Below, piece by piece: positions 9,161 through 18,242 of a DNA stretch of 64,000 bases. The stretch comes from Paenibacillus qinlingensis. GTDB lineage: Bacteria; Bacillota; Bacilli; Paenibacillales; NBRC-103111. The notes below the pieces were generated by a model. It had not been told where the DNA came from. It made no database searches and worked only from the letters and a program-made list of their open reading frames with translations. The stretch covers positions 124,001 to 188,000 of the forward strand of contig NZ_JABMKY010000001.1 in assembly GCF_013204845.1 (NCBI RefSeq), in the 5' to 3' direction. The stretch's first letter is position 1. Every line of letters starts with the position of its first letter. The translations under genes and the position numbers were made by a program.

Positions 9161-9685
9161 TTATGATTGTTTGGTTATGATGTTCGTTACAATCGCTTGT
9201 ACATCCAGAACACCTACGAACTCATGGTAGCCAACTTGAATTTTGGTGCTTCCGCCTTGCTTATCCAGCTCCGAAATAAATGCTTTACGATCCGTAATGA
9301 CACCTGAATTAACAAGCAAATCTGCTACAGCAGTTGCATCGAGATGAGGCTGCACATAAATGACGATCTTGGAAGGCGCCGCGGGTGCAGTTGCTTTGGG
9401 TTGATCTTGTGGCTGTGGTTTAGCCGCAGCTAGCTTGTCTGTTTCCTCTTTTATCTTCTTCTGGATGGCTGAATCTAATTCCGCTTGCGTGTACATTTTC
9501 ACATTTTTCTCAAGCACTAAATAGTATTTTGAGGCCTCTTCTTTGAGCTTCTGTGGGTCCATCTCCTCCAAGGATATACCTGACTTGCTCGGGCTGCTTG
9601 GACGAGTAAGCATCACTTGAAGAAGAATAGCGCCAACTATAATACCTATCCCAATGCCAGTAACTAAAGCTCTATTTTTAAACAC
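9161..9685 (-). CDS. Membrane-anchored protein with MltG-like C-terminal subdomain
   Basis: The 174-residue protein has one N-terminal membrane segment (about residues 8-26), a charged helical middle with Lys and Glu, and an Ala/Pro/Gln linker. The C-terminal 60 residues (IVIYVQPHLDATAVADLLVN ... GVITDRKAFISELDKQG) resemble the LysM-like substrate region of MltG/YceG endolytic transglycosylases. The catalytic domain of MltG is absent, so enzyme activity is unlikely. Start GTG at 9685, behind AGGAGG, overlapping the preceding gene by eight bases. As the last gene of the fla/che operon it may act at the cell wall near the flagellum, but that is inference. The function is not known to me. Confidence 0.75.
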   Translation of the reverse strand: MFKNRALVTGIGIGIIVGAILLQVMLTRPSSPSKSGISLEEMDPQKLKEEASKYYLVLEKNVKMYTQAELDSAIQKKIKEETDKLAAAKPQPQDQPKATAPAAPSKIVIYVQPHLDATAVADLLVNSGVITDRKAFISELDKQGGSTKIQVGYHEFVGVLDVQAIVTNIITKQS

Positions 9686-10259
9686 GGGTCCGTTCCTCCT
9701 GTCTTGAAAGCTGAAGGATCAAACTGACCTCGCCTTTATTCATAGTAAGTTTTTTGGCAATAGCCTCCACGCTTTTCCCTTGATCATGTAAAGTAAATAG
9801 TTCGGAATATCTACTCTTCATACTTAATCCTACATAGACTGGCTCCACAGGAACAGGTTCAGGATCAATCTCGGTTACGTTCACGGATGCAGGAATCCCA
9901 TGATTAGGCGTGTTCAGTGCACTAAGCATCTCAGCCGGAGAAAGAACTTGTGGCTGATTCACATGTAGAGTCGTAAGTTCTTTGGACAGCTCATGCTTCT
10001 GACGCTCCAAGGTTTCCAAACGGCCAGCTAGCTTAGCAAGCTCCACTTCATAATCTTGCTTTGTCTTTGAAAATAGATCAAGCATTGCTTGATTTTGTTC
10101 ATCCATCTCAGCCGCGAAATGTTCTATCGTATCTTCGATTTCCTGTACAACCGTAGCATTTGCGGATGAAGCCGTCGTTTGTTCCTTCGGTATAAATCTT
10201 GCATAAACAACCATCACAAGTCCAAGAAGGATGACATAGAGCACCGGCTGCATAACCAT
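9678..10259 (-). CDS. SwrB-like membrane-anchored coiled-coil protein
   Basis: 193 residues: one N-terminal membrane helix (VLYVILLGLVMVVYARF), a long coiled coil (about 30-95), a Pro-rich linker, and a C-terminal helix-turn-helix-like segment (SVEAIAKKLTMNKGEVSLIL). This layout and its place between sigD and rpsB match SwrB (formerly YlxL) of Bacillus subtilis, which promotes assembly of the flagellar export gate. Sequence similarity cannot be measured here, so the orthology is inferred. Start ATG at 10259, six bases after AAGGTG; a GTG three codons upstream overlaps that site. Confidence 0.7.
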   Translation of the reverse strand: MVMQPVLYVILLGLVMVVYARFIPKEQTTASSANATVVQEIEDTIEHFAAEMDEQNQAMLDLFSKTKQDYEVELAKLAGRLETLERQKHELSKELTTLHVNQPQVLSPAEMLSALNTPNHGIPASVNVTEIDPEPVPVEPVYVGLSMKSRYSELFTLHDQGKSVEAIAKKLTMNKGEVSLILQLSRQEERTRV

Positions 10260-10284
10260 AAAGTTCACCTTTTCCTATAGCAAG

Positions 10285-10605
10285 TTAGAGGGAGTAGTCA
10301 ATATGATGACCTTTATAAGGATGGTCCGGTTGGTGTTCCGGATCCGTAGAAAGGTTGTTTAATTGCCCTCTTGTCTTACTTTTACCTATTTGCGTTTTTT
10401 TCTGTTCACGACGATCCAAGATATCAGCTCGCCCACTCTCTTCAAGTTTGCTCGCCCGTCCTCGGTCACGTTCCGTGGTTTGTATGGCTTGATTTTCTAA
10501 ATTCGTTCCATCTTGCCGCGGCTTCTGCATCAATTGATTCTGCTTAATACCAGCCTCATCGTTCTTGTGTACAGCGAATTGTAAATCGATGGCTTTAAAA
10601 CTCAT
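10285..10605 (-). CDS. Unknown 106-residue hydrophilic protein of the fla/che operon
   Basis: A small, very hydrophilic protein rich in Gln, Arg, Lys and Asp, with no membrane segment or Cys. It is probably largely unfolded or helical (for example TTERDRGRASKLEESGRADI). The N-terminal MSFKAIDLQFAVHKN is the most ordered-looking part. Start ATG at 10605 with a strong GGGAGGGAG site. It lies between the FapA-like gene and the SwrB-like gene, so it is co-transcribed with flagellar genes. I do not recognise a family with a known function. Confidence 0.75.
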   Translation of the reverse strand: MSFKAIDLQFAVHKNDEAGIKQNQLMQKPRQDGTNLENQAIQTTERDRGRASKLEESGRADILDRREQKKTQIGKSKTRGQLNNLSTDPEHQPDHPYKGHHIDYSL

Positions 10606-10624
10606 CGTCTACTCCCTCCCACAC

Positions 10625-12040
10625 TTACACATTTGCGCTCATAACAATATCGCCATCACTTAATCGGAATGTCATTCGATTAGTTGGATCTTTAATAAAT
10701 TTCGTGTAACGACCAATGACAATTTTGGTACCACCATAAATCGTCGAAATAACTTGAACCTTGGCATTCTCAGAATCCTCTAGAGATTTCTCGATCTCCA
10801 AAATCCGTTCCTTAATCGATACTTGTTCGTCCACCGACTGTTTCTTCGTATTGTTAAGTTTAATACGCATAGCTAGTTTATCAGGACTGAGCTGACCCGC
10901 AGCAGCTAATTGATCCAACAAAGTAAGCGCTTTACTCGTCTTCTCCATATTCTCATACAGTGACTTTAGTTGATTACGAAGTTGAATCATTTCATTACGC
11001 AATTCTGGCAGAACTCCTACTTCAATAACCGTTGCAGTTGACATTGAATTCCCAATTGTTCGAGCCGTAACGCGTTCTCCAGCTTGAATTGTCCCGCCTA
11101 CGATTAAACCTTTTGCCCCTACACAGTTGACACTTTTGCCCGCTCTCACCGTCGAATGCATGATACTTTGAGAAACGTTTAGTTCGCCTATAACTTCAAT
11201 TGTGGCATCTTGGATGAAAGAACTCTTCACATTCTTGCCAGCCTTGATAAAAGCTTTATTTTGCCCTACAATACCTGCTGAGATTTCAATCGATCCTTCT
11301 GCTTCAAGCTCCGCGGCTTCAACACCACCGGTAACACGAATGTCTCCAGCTGCCCGAATTTTGAACCCTGGTAAAACATTGCCTCTAACAACAACTGTAC
11401 CGATAAAATCAATGTTTCCGATATTATAATCGATATCCCCATTAATCTCGTAAACAGGGAATACATTTATTTTATCACGATCCGTTCGGACAACCATGCC
11501 ATCAATTGTTGCGTATAGCCCCATCTGATCCGCATCTGTAACAACATTTTTACCTACTTTGAATCTAGCTTCTTTTCCTGATTTGGAAAAAAGCGTTTCA
11601 CCAGTAACTGCACGTCCAGGCGAACCAGCAGTAGCTAAAAACCGTTGACCAATCAATTGTCCTTTTCTAACATTATGAATAGATACGACTTCTTTATAAT
11701 TGACCCGGCCGTCTTCTAGCTCCAAAGGTTTTTTTTCATTGTCATCGAAGTCAAAAGATAATTTAATATACCCATTTTGACCATCTACCTGTTTAGTTCC
11801 CGTCGCAATCAATGTCTTCTTAAGTAGAAACGATTTTGGATTTGCTGCAATTTCTGCAAGCACAACTTGATTTACTCCATGTATAATACGATTTTTTTGA
11901 ACCATGTCTAATAATTGCCCAATCGAGACTTTAAACGCATCATCCGTATTACTGATAAGTAGATGAGCAGATAACTTATCATCTGATACAGTAATATCAA
12001 TGAAGAAATCCAAAGGCATGTTCCCTTCACTCACGGACAT
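10625..12040 (-). CDS. FapA/DUF342 family polymer-binding-type protein
   Basis: 471 residues: an N-terminal domain of about 150 residues, then a right-handed beta-helix region (roughly 200-340) rich in Gly, Val and Ile repeats of the DUF342 type (GDIDYNIGNIDFIGTVVVRG; AGDIRVTGGVEAAELEAEGS). A coiled coil (about 350-430) and a small C-terminal beta part follow. Relatives include FapA of Vibrio, linked to flagellar and motility regulation by glucose signalling. Start ATG at 12040 is chosen because AAAGGTGGT precedes it and an upstream start would overlap sigD by 44 bases. It follows sigD by 28 bases. Confidence 0.8.
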   Translation of the reverse strand: MSVSEGNMPLDFFIDITVSDDKLSAHLLISNTDDAFKVSIGQLLDMVQKNRIIHGVNQVVLAEIAANPKSFLLKKTLIATGTKQVDGQNGYIKLSFDFDDNEKKPLELEDGRVNYKEVVSIHNVRKGQLIGQRFLATAGSPGRAVTGETLFSKSGKEARFKVGKNVVTDADQMGLYATIDGMVVRTDRDKINVFPVYEINGDIDYNIGNIDFIGTVVVRGNVLPGFKIRAAGDIRVTGGVEAAELEAEGSIEISAGIVGQNKAFIKAGKNVKSSFIQDATIEVIGELNVSQSIMHSTVRAGKSVNCVGAKGLIVGGTIQAGERVTARTIGNSMSTATVIEVGVLPELRNEMIQLRNQLKSLYENMEKTSKALTLLDQLAAAGQLSPDKLAMRIKLNNTKKQSVDEQVSIKERILEIEKSLEDSENAKVQVISTIYGGTKIVIGRYTKFIKDPTNRMTFRLSDGDIVMSANV

Positions 12041-12068
12041 ACCACCTTTCCATACTTTCAGAATAAGT

Positions 12069-12857
12069 TTAATTATCTTGAAAAAGTTGATTTTTAAATC
12101 GTCCGAGTACACCTTTAAGTCTTAAGATCGCTTTTGAATGCAATTGAGAAATGCGAGATGGTGATAAACACATGACCTCAGCAATTTCACTTAATGATAA
12201 CTCTTCGAAATAAAATAGTGAAACAACGGTTCTTTCTTTTTCTGTCAAGCGATCTATTGCTTTCGCCAATGATTCTTTCAAATAAAACTCGTTCACTTGC
12301 GACTCTGGGTTCTTGGCTTTCTCATCAACGATAAGAGATAATCTGGTCTCTGACTCTTCTTCGCGTATGGGATCATCAATGGAACAAATCGTCGTCACGG
12401 AGATGTCTTGCAACATTTGCTGAAAATCTTGTTCGCTAATTTGCAAAAAATTGCTTATCTCCGTATCCGTTACAGATCGAAGATACTGCTGTTCAAGCTT
12501 TTGATAAGCATCTTCTACTTTTTTCGCTTTTTCTCTTACAGACCTTGGAACCCAATCACCTTGTCGTAATCCATCAATGATTGACCCACGAATTCTCCAA
12601 GAAGCATAGGTTTCAAATTGCAACCCACGTGCATAATCAAACTTCTCAATAGCATCAATTAAACCCATAACGCCAAAGCTGGACAGGTCGTCTTTGGAAA
12701 CACTTTTAGGAAGACCAATAGCTAATCTACTTGAAACATACTCAACTAATGGTAAATAGTTCTCAATGAGTGCTTGTCTCGCAGCAATTAGGCCTTGTTC
12801 CTTCCACTGCTTCCACAATTCAATATTCGCAAGTTGAACTTGCTTCTGATCAATCAT
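12069..12857 (-). CDS. sigD: Flagellar/motility RNA polymerase sigma factor SigD (FliA/WhiG family)
   Basis: A 262-residue sigma-28 protein that directs transcription of late flagellar, chemotaxis and autolysin genes. Region 2 is visible (DLSSFGVMGLIDAIEKFDYARGLQFETYA, followed by WRIRGSIIDGLRQGDWVPRS), as are region 3 and the region 4 helix-turn-helix (LSLSEIAEVMCLSPSRISQLHSKAI). It lies near the 3' end of the fla/che operon as in Bacillus subtilis, where its distance from the promoter influences how many cells become motile. No FlgM gene is present in this window. Confidence 0.95.
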   Translation of the reverse strand: MIDQKQVQLANIELWKQWKEQGLIAARQALIENYLPLVEYVSSRLAIGLPKSVSKDDLSSFGVMGLIDAIEKFDYARGLQFETYASWRIRGSIIDGLRQGDWVPRSVREKAKKVEDAYQKLEQQYLRSVTDTEISNFLQISEQDFQQMLQDISVTTICSIDDPIREEESETRLSLIVDEKAKNPESQVNEFYLKESLAKAIDRLTEKERTVVSLFYFEELSLSEIAEVMCLSPSRISQLHSKAILRLKGVLGRFKNQLFQDN

Positions 12858-12876
12858 GATTTATGATACACCATCC

Positions 12877-13308
12877 TTAATCTTCAGACATTCGCCTCAA
12901 GGCACCCGCCAGTTGTTCAGGGTCCAAATTATTCTTGGTGACTAGCTTAGGTGGATTCAATGGTGAAAATTGCATGTCATTCGAATGTGCATCTTTTGTC
13001 TGATTCCCGTGGATCGACTTCATCATTTGTCGTGTTTCCTCATCCTCATCGGGTGTACTTAAATCTAAGTTTTGACCAACCCCGGATGAGGAATTCTCGA
13101 GTGGTGTATCCTCAAGTGAAGAAACAGGTCCAATTAACAACCCTAAGACCCATCTAAAACCAAATGTTACAACGAATAGAATGAGAAAGCTGTATCCTGC
13201 TTTGATGCAGGATGACAAAAATAGATTGTTCCCTATTGATAAGGCAAACGTAAATATTCCAGCCAACAAAGCTACGATGAGATTTATTCTTATAGTACCA
13301 ATCATCAT
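12877..13308 (-). CDS. Small two-helix membrane protein between cheD and sigD
   Basis: 143 residues with two N-terminal membrane segments (about 7-28 and 34-60) followed by an acidic, Ser/Asp-rich cytoplasmic-looking tail that ends LDPEQLAGALRRMSED. Its start ATG overlaps the cheD stop as TAATG, showing tight coupling. I do not recognise the family; similar small membrane proteins at this place have no assigned role that I know. The tail could be a protein-binding segment, but nothing in the sequence proves that. Confidence 0.75.
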   Translation of the reverse strand: MMIGTIRINLIVALLAGIFTFALSIGNNLFLSSCIKAGYSFLILFVVTFGFRWVLGLLIGPVSSLEDTPLENSSSGVGQNLDLSTPDEDEETRQMMKSIHGNQTKDAHSNDMQFSPLNPPKLVTKNNLDPEQLAGALRRMSED

Positions 13309-13802
13309 TAAATTTCCTTTACTCCCAATTGAACACTACGGATCTGGAGGATTCCTGTCGCACTAAAGAATTCAATCGTACGACCATAATTAGCTCCTGT
13401 ATCCTCTGCCAGAATTGGAATCTTGTAACGATTCAACATTTCTTTACAAGATTCTACATTCCTCGGTCCGATTCTCATCGTATCATTATTTCCGGCAAAT
13501 GCAAACATTTGAGCACCACCAGCCAGCTTGGCTTCAAGCTTACTTATATTGGCTCCTAGCTTTTCCATTCTCGAAATAAGCTCTGGAATAGCCGTATCTG
13601 CATACTTAGCTATATTTAATGAACCTTCTCGTGCTATTTCAGATGAAGGCAGCATGACGTGAGCCATTCCTGCTACTTTTGATCGGCTGTCGTATAGGGT
13701 GACACCTACACATGATCCTAATCCTGTTGTCTTCAAAACACCAATTTGATGAACAACATTCAAGTCAGCCATACCTACTTTAATTAAGTTTTCTAGCGTC
13801 AT
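13308..13802 (-). CDS. cheD: Chemoreceptor glutamine deamidase CheD
   Basis: Deamidates Gln residues of chemoreceptors and binds CheC, raising its CheY-P phosphatase activity. The catalytic Cys is C31 in GLGSCVG and the His is H48 in AHVMLP; the later GGAQMF motif and the GRTIEF stretch are conserved. 164 residues, a normal length. The start ATG overlaps the cheC stop (ATGA), so the partners CheC and CheD are translated as a pair. Confidence 0.95.
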   Translation of the reverse strand: MTLENLIKVGMADLNVVHQIGVLKTTGLGSCVGVTLYDSRSKVAGMAHVMLPSSEIAREGSLNIAKYADTAIPELISRMEKLGANISKLEAKLAGGAQMFAFAGNNDTMRIGPRNVESCKEMLNRYKIPILAEDTGANYGRTIEFFSATGILQIRSVQLGVKEI

Positions 13803-14419
13803 GGAGAGACTACCCCTAATGCCGAAAAGATTTTACCAAACGATTCCGGATCAGGGATTAAGAAAAAGTGCCCTTGCACTTCATTCTCCCCTTCCAAAAA
13901 TTTAGTATCAATGAGAAGAGCCTGGTCTCCCATTTGACCAAATTGCAATAAACCATAGCTTAAAATTGCACCAGCCATGTCGATCGCCAGCGCTGGAACC
14001 GTCGGCTGCATATTTAAATTCGTAAAATCAGCAAGTGAGGATAAATAAGAACCGGCAAGTATGTTTCCAATTTCATTCAGTGCTGATAATTCTAACTCTG
14101 AATACTCTTCTTGATCTGTAATCGATAAACCAACCAAATCAAGAAGCATGTTTTTGGCAGCATCTAGGTCAAGAATGAAGAACATATTTCCCGGGGCATC
14201 CCCTTCAACACGTAAGAAAATGGCTAGTACAACTGTCTCAGCCCCGCCGACGCTTTCGCAAATTTCTTCGAAAGGCAACATTCTTACTTTTGGAACCAAC
14301 ATATCGATTGGCTTATCTAGTAAGGTAGAAAGCGCAGTCGCTGCATGCCCTGCACCAATATTACCTACTTCCTTAAGCACATCTAATTGAAAATCCTCTA
14401 ATTGACTAAAAACATCCAC
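13799..14419 (-). CDS. cheC: CheY-P phosphatase CheC
   Basis: Dephosphorylates CheY-P and partners CheD in Gram-positive adaptation. The two E-x2-N active sites are present: E17/N20 in LKEVGNIGAG and E116/N119 in LNEIGNILAG. 206 residues. Start is GTG at 14419 with GAGGA seven bases upstream. It sits three bases after cheW and overlaps cheD. Confidence 0.95.
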   Translation of the reverse strand: MDVFSQLEDFQLDVLKEVGNIGAGHAATALSTLLDKPIDMLVPKVRMLPFEEICESVGGAETVVLAIFLRVEGDAPGNMFFILDLDAAKNMLLDLVGLSITDQEEYSELELSALNEIGNILAGSYLSSLADFTNLNMQPTVPALAIDMAGAILSYGLLQFGQMGDQALLIDTKFLEGENEVQGHFFLIPDPESFGKIFSALGVVSP

Positions 14420-14422
14420 AAG

Positions 14423-14884
14423 CTATTCCTCAAATCTTTCTAGCTGCTGAATTTCACTACGATTCAAAACTTGCTCTAGGTTTAGAAGTACCAATAGTCG
14501 ACTCTCGCCAACACGCGCAATTCCATCCAAGTATTTCGCTTTAATGCCACCAACAACTTCTGGCGGTGTATCAATATTATCTGTATCGACATCAATAACA
14601 TCATTGGCCGAATCAACAATCAAACCTACTTCAAATTCAGCTGCAGAAACGATAATAATACGTGTTGCATCCGTACTAGCTACCTCTTCAAGACCAAATC
14701 TAGCACGTAGATCAATAATTGGAATTACGATACCACGCAAATTAATAACACCTTTAATAAATTCTGGTGCTTTAGGTACACGTGTCATTGGTTGCATTCT
14801 TTCGATCGTTCTAACCTTTTCTACTTCTACACCATACTCTTCCGATCCAAGCGCGAAGACAATTACTTTCTTTTCTTCTCCCAT
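14423..14884 (-). CDS. cheW: Chemotaxis coupling protein CheW
   Basis: Links chemoreceptors to CheA in the signalling array. The 153-residue protein is a single CheW/SH3-like domain with the usual EYGVEVEKVRTIERMQPMTR and KGVINLRGIVIPIIDLR stretches. I start at ATG 14884, eight bases after GGAGG; the TTG two codons earlier overlaps the site. It lies between cheA and cheC. Confidence 0.95.
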   Translation of the reverse strand: MGEEKKVIVFALGSEEYGVEVEKVRTIERMQPMTRVPKAPEFIKGVINLRGIVIPIIDLRARFGLEEVASTDATRIIIVSAAEFEVGLIVDSANDVIDVDTDNIDTPPEVVGGIKAKYLDGIARVGESRLLVLLNLEQVLNRSEIQQLERFEE

Positions 14885-14953
14885 TGTCAAATCCTCCTCA
14901 AAGTTTTCGTCAGAAAACTGACTTTGTAAGCATCAGCTTTAAACGAATATGGT

Positions 14954-17026
14954 TTATTTAATCAATGCATTAGGATCAATAATCAAAGCAACTTGCCCAT
15001 CCCCCAAGATAGTTGCTCCAGAAATTGCGAAAATACCCGTTAAATACTTACCTAATGTTTTTAACACGATTTCTTGTTGACCAATAAATTCATCCACCAT
15101 AAGTGCTACTTGCTTATCGCCTTTGCGAACAACAACAATTTCTGTTTCTTCTTCCAAATCTTCGTTAAAATCAGGCACTTGGAATAAAGTGCTCAAGGAT
15201 AATAAAGGGATAACCGTTTTGCGGTAATCGATCATTTTGGTACCTTGGATGCTGCGAATTTGCGACTTCTGAATAGCTGACGTTTCAACTATTGATGATA
15301 ATGGAATCGCATATTTCTCGCTGCCCAAACGCACCAACATCGCCGAGATAATCGAGAGTGTCAATGGTAGCTGAACGGAAAACTTGCTTCCAAAGCCAGG
15401 TTTAGAATCTACTTGGACATGACCGCCAAGCATCTGAATCTTCGTCTTAACAACATCTAACCCAACCCCACGACCAGAAATATCTGAAATTTTCTCCGCT
15501 GTACTAAAGCCTGATGCGAAGAGCAGGTTATACACTTCATGATCTGTTAATTTAGCTGCTTGTTCCGCTGTAACGAGACCATTTTTCAATGCAGTTTTCA
15601 AAACTTTATCTCGGTAAATCCCTTTGCCATCTTCTTCGATTTCAATAAATACATGATTCCCGCTGTGGAATGCGCGAAGTTGAATCGTACCTTGTTCTGG
15701 TTTACCAACGGCTACACGATCGCTGATCGATTCAATACCGTGATCAACTGCATTTCGTAATAAATGGACTAACGGATCACCAATTTCATCAATAACTGTT
15801 CGATCTAGTTCTGTATCTGCACCTGTAATCACAAGATCCACTTTTTTGTCTAAGGATTTAGCTAGATCTCTGATCATACGTGGGAATCTATTAAATACGG
15901 AATCCACTGGAACCATGCGAAGCTTCAGAACGATATTTTGCAAATCACTGCTGACACGCGACATATGCTCTACGGTCTCGGTTAAGTCATTTCGTTTTAC
16001 TTCACTCGCTAATTGTTCGAGTCGCACACGATCAATCAATAGCTCACTGAATAAATTCATCAGTGTATCTAAACGCTCAATATCGACACGAATCGTGCGA
16101 CTTGCAACAGGAGCTCCGCCTGCTGCTGGTTTAACAGCACCGGCATTTGCAGCTAATTCTGAAGCTTTAGGCGCAGCTACTTCTTGGCTTGAAACTGTAG
16201 CAGCAACAGCAGCTGCAATTTCTTGACGAGCTGTTTCAATCTCTGCAATTGGTCGGGATAATTCTGCAAGAGATTCCGTATCCACGGTTATAATGACAGC
16301 AGAAGCAATTTCAGAAACATTTAGAATTTCTTTCTCAAGTGTTGCTTGATCAACTTTGGAGATAAAGTACAATGAAAACGAACGGTCAAACTTCTCTTGC
16401 TCAATTTCTTGAACAGAAGGCGTCGACTTAATAATTTCTCCCATTCTTTCCATAGCATCGAAAACCATGTAAGCACGTGCAGCTTTTAACACACAGTTTT
16501 CATTGACACTAACTTCAATATAAAAAACTAGAAAGCCTGAATCGATCGACTGTTGAAGAATTGAGTATTGGAACTCATCCACTTCAATACCTTTAGCTGG
16601 TTCCTTTACTGCAACCACAGTTGCAGCGGCTTGGCCTTTTTTGTAGTCGCCTGTTACAATGGATCTGAGCGAGGTAACAATTGGACTTACATCCGCTTTA
16701 CCTGTCCCACCCTGTATGATATCTTCAACCATGGATTCCAAGGAATCCAAACTTTTAAAAATACAATCAAAAATGTAAGGATCCATATCAATTTTGCTGT
16801 TACGGACAAGGTCAAGCACATTCTCCATCTCATGTGTAAGTGCTGCGATGTCCTCGAAGCCCATTGTTGCAGACATCCCTTTTAACGTATGAGCTGAACG
16901 AAAAATGTTATGTACAATACTTATATCTTTCGGATTACTTTCTAAATTTAGAAGATTTTCATTCAATGATTGCAAATGCTCTTTTGATTCATCGATAAAC
17001 ATCGATAGATATTGACTAAGTTCCAC
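14954..17026 (-). CDS. cheA: Chemotaxis histidine kinase CheA
   Basis: Phosphorylates CheY and CheB in response to receptors. 690 residues: an Hpt domain with phospho-His H46 (FRSAHTLKGMSA), a P2-like region about 140-270, an Ala-rich linker, a dimerisation helix pair about 305-370, an ATPase domain with N-box (LLRNAVDHGIES) and G-boxes (SGRGVGLDVVKTKI), and a CheW-like regulatory domain from about 555 to the end. I begin at GTG 17026, nine bases after GGAGG; another GTG two codons upstream overlaps that site. It lies between cheB and cheW. Confidence 0.96.
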   Translation of the reverse strand: MELSQYLSMFIDESKEHLQSLNENLLNLESNPKDISIVHNIFRSAHTLKGMSATMGFEDIAALTHEMENVLDLVRNSKIDMDPYIFDCIFKSLDSLESMVEDIIQGGTGKADVSPIVTSLRSIVTGDYKKGQAAATVVAVKEPAKGIEVDEFQYSILQQSIDSGFLVFYIEVSVNENCVLKAARAYMVFDAMERMGEIIKSTPSVQEIEQEKFDRSFSLYFISKVDQATLEKEILNVSEIASAVIITVDTESLAELSRPIAEIETARQEIAAAVAATVSSQEVAAPKASELAANAGAVKPAAGGAPVASRTIRVDIERLDTLMNLFSELLIDRVRLEQLASEVKRNDLTETVEHMSRVSSDLQNIVLKLRMVPVDSVFNRFPRMIRDLAKSLDKKVDLVITGADTELDRTVIDEIGDPLVHLLRNAVDHGIESISDRVAVGKPEQGTIQLRAFHSGNHVFIEIEEDGKGIYRDKVLKTALKNGLVTAEQAAKLTDHEVYNLLFASGFSTAEKISDISGRGVGLDVVKTKIQMLGGHVQVDSKPGFGSKFSVQLPLTLSIISAMLVRLGSEKYAIPLSSIVETSAIQKSQIRSIQGTKMIDYRKTVIPLLSLSTLFQVPDFNEDLEEETEIVVVRKGDKQVALMVDEFIGQQEIVLKTLGKYLTGIFAISGATILGDGQVALIIDPNALIK

Positions 17027-17070
17027 TACCACACACCTCCAATAGAATCATCCAGTACCCTATGTTTGCT

Positions 17071-18195
17071 TCAAATCATTTCATTCTGTACGCACCTAGA
17101 TAAACGAACCGCAATTTCCTGCTGAGGTAATACATGCATTGCAGCTTGATTTTCTACAGCGGCTCTAGGCATCCCATATACGACGCAAGTTTCTTCCGCT
17201 TCAGCAATAGTTGTGATTGCCCCCGATTGTTTCAACGCAAGCATTCCTTTGGCTCCATCACTTCCCATTCCGGTCATCAAAACAACATGTCGTTTCAACT
17301 CATTCATGCTTAGTAAGGATTCAAACATCACATCTACTGAGGGTCGATGACCTGAAACAGGTTCATCTTTGGTTAATCGAATTTTGTACGTTCGGTTCGG
17401 ATCTTTGTGAATAACCATATGCCATCCACCCGGTGCCACATAAGCAGTAGCCGTCTGAAGAACATCTCCATCTGCAGCTTCCACAACACTAATTTGAGAG
17501 ATATCATTCAAACGTTGAGCTAGTGATTTGGTGAAGTTTGGCGGCATATGCTGAACTATTAAAATTGGTGCTGGAAATCCTGCAGGAATATTGGAGATAA
17601 CTTGATGTAACGCTCTCGGACCACCAGTTGAAGTCCCTATGGCTACTACATGATTAAAATGTGTCGTAGTTGGGATAGTCTGAGCAATGGAATCGGACTG
17701 TTTCAAATTGTCTTTCATCATTTTGGATCTCAAAGACAAGGGATTAACCTTTGTTACAGGTGATTGAACACTTGCAGATTGGCTGACACTCATTTTGGAA
17801 CGTACAGCAATTAGCAATTTCTCATGCAACAATAGCTTAACTTTATACAAATCCAGAGAGATGGAACCCGATGGCTTTCGAATAAAGTCTACTGCTCCCA
17901 ACTCCAATGCATTAATCGTCTCAGAAGCTCCCTCTTGTGTTAAAGAGCTCAGCATAATAACGGGTGTTGGCTGCTCTTCCATGATGTGTTTAAGCGCATC
18001 CAATCCATTCATGACTGGCATTTCAATATCCATTGTGACAGCATCCGGTCGAAGCAGCTTAACTTGTTCAATTGCTTCTTGACCATTCTTAGCAGTTCCA
18101 ATGACTTTAAGTTGCGGATTCTCTGAAATTAAATCACTTACTATTTTTCGCATAAAGACGGAGTCATCTACGACAAGAATGTTATATATTGCCAA
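17071..18195 (-). CDS. cheB: Receptor methylesterase CheB
   Basis: Removes methyl groups from chemoreceptors when its receiver domain is phosphorylated. 374 residues: a receiver domain (acidic pair D10/D11, phospho-Asp D56) and a C-terminal esterase with the Ser loop AIGTSTGGPRAL, the His motif VQHMPPNFT and the Asp-containing MTGMGSDGAKG. I start it at TTG 18195 (LAIYNILVVDDS), seven bases after GAGGGGGG; the ATG 14 codons upstream has no ribosome site. No cheR lies in this window. Confidence 0.94.
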   Translation of the reverse strand: MAIYNILVVDDSVFMRKIVSDLISENPQLKVIGTAKNGQEAIEQVKLLRPDAVTMDIEMPVMNGLDALKHIMEEQPTPVIMLSSLTQEGASETINALELGAVDFIRKPSGSISLDLYKVKLLLHEKLLIAVRSKMSVSQSASVQSPVTKVNPLSLRSKMMKDNLKQSDSIAQTIPTTTHFNHVVAIGTSTGGPRALHQVISNIPAGFPAPILIVQHMPPNFTKSLAQRLNDISQISVVEAADGDVLQTATAYVAPGGWHMVIHKDPNRTYKIRLTKDEPVSGHRPSVDVMFESLLSMNELKRHVVLMTGMGSDGAKGMLALKQSGAITTIAEAEETCVVYGMPRAAVENQAAMHVLPQQEIAVRLSRCVQNEMI

Positions 18196-18242
18196 GCTGC
18201 ATCCCCCCTCTATTTGCTTATTCGACACGTTTTTCAAAAATC

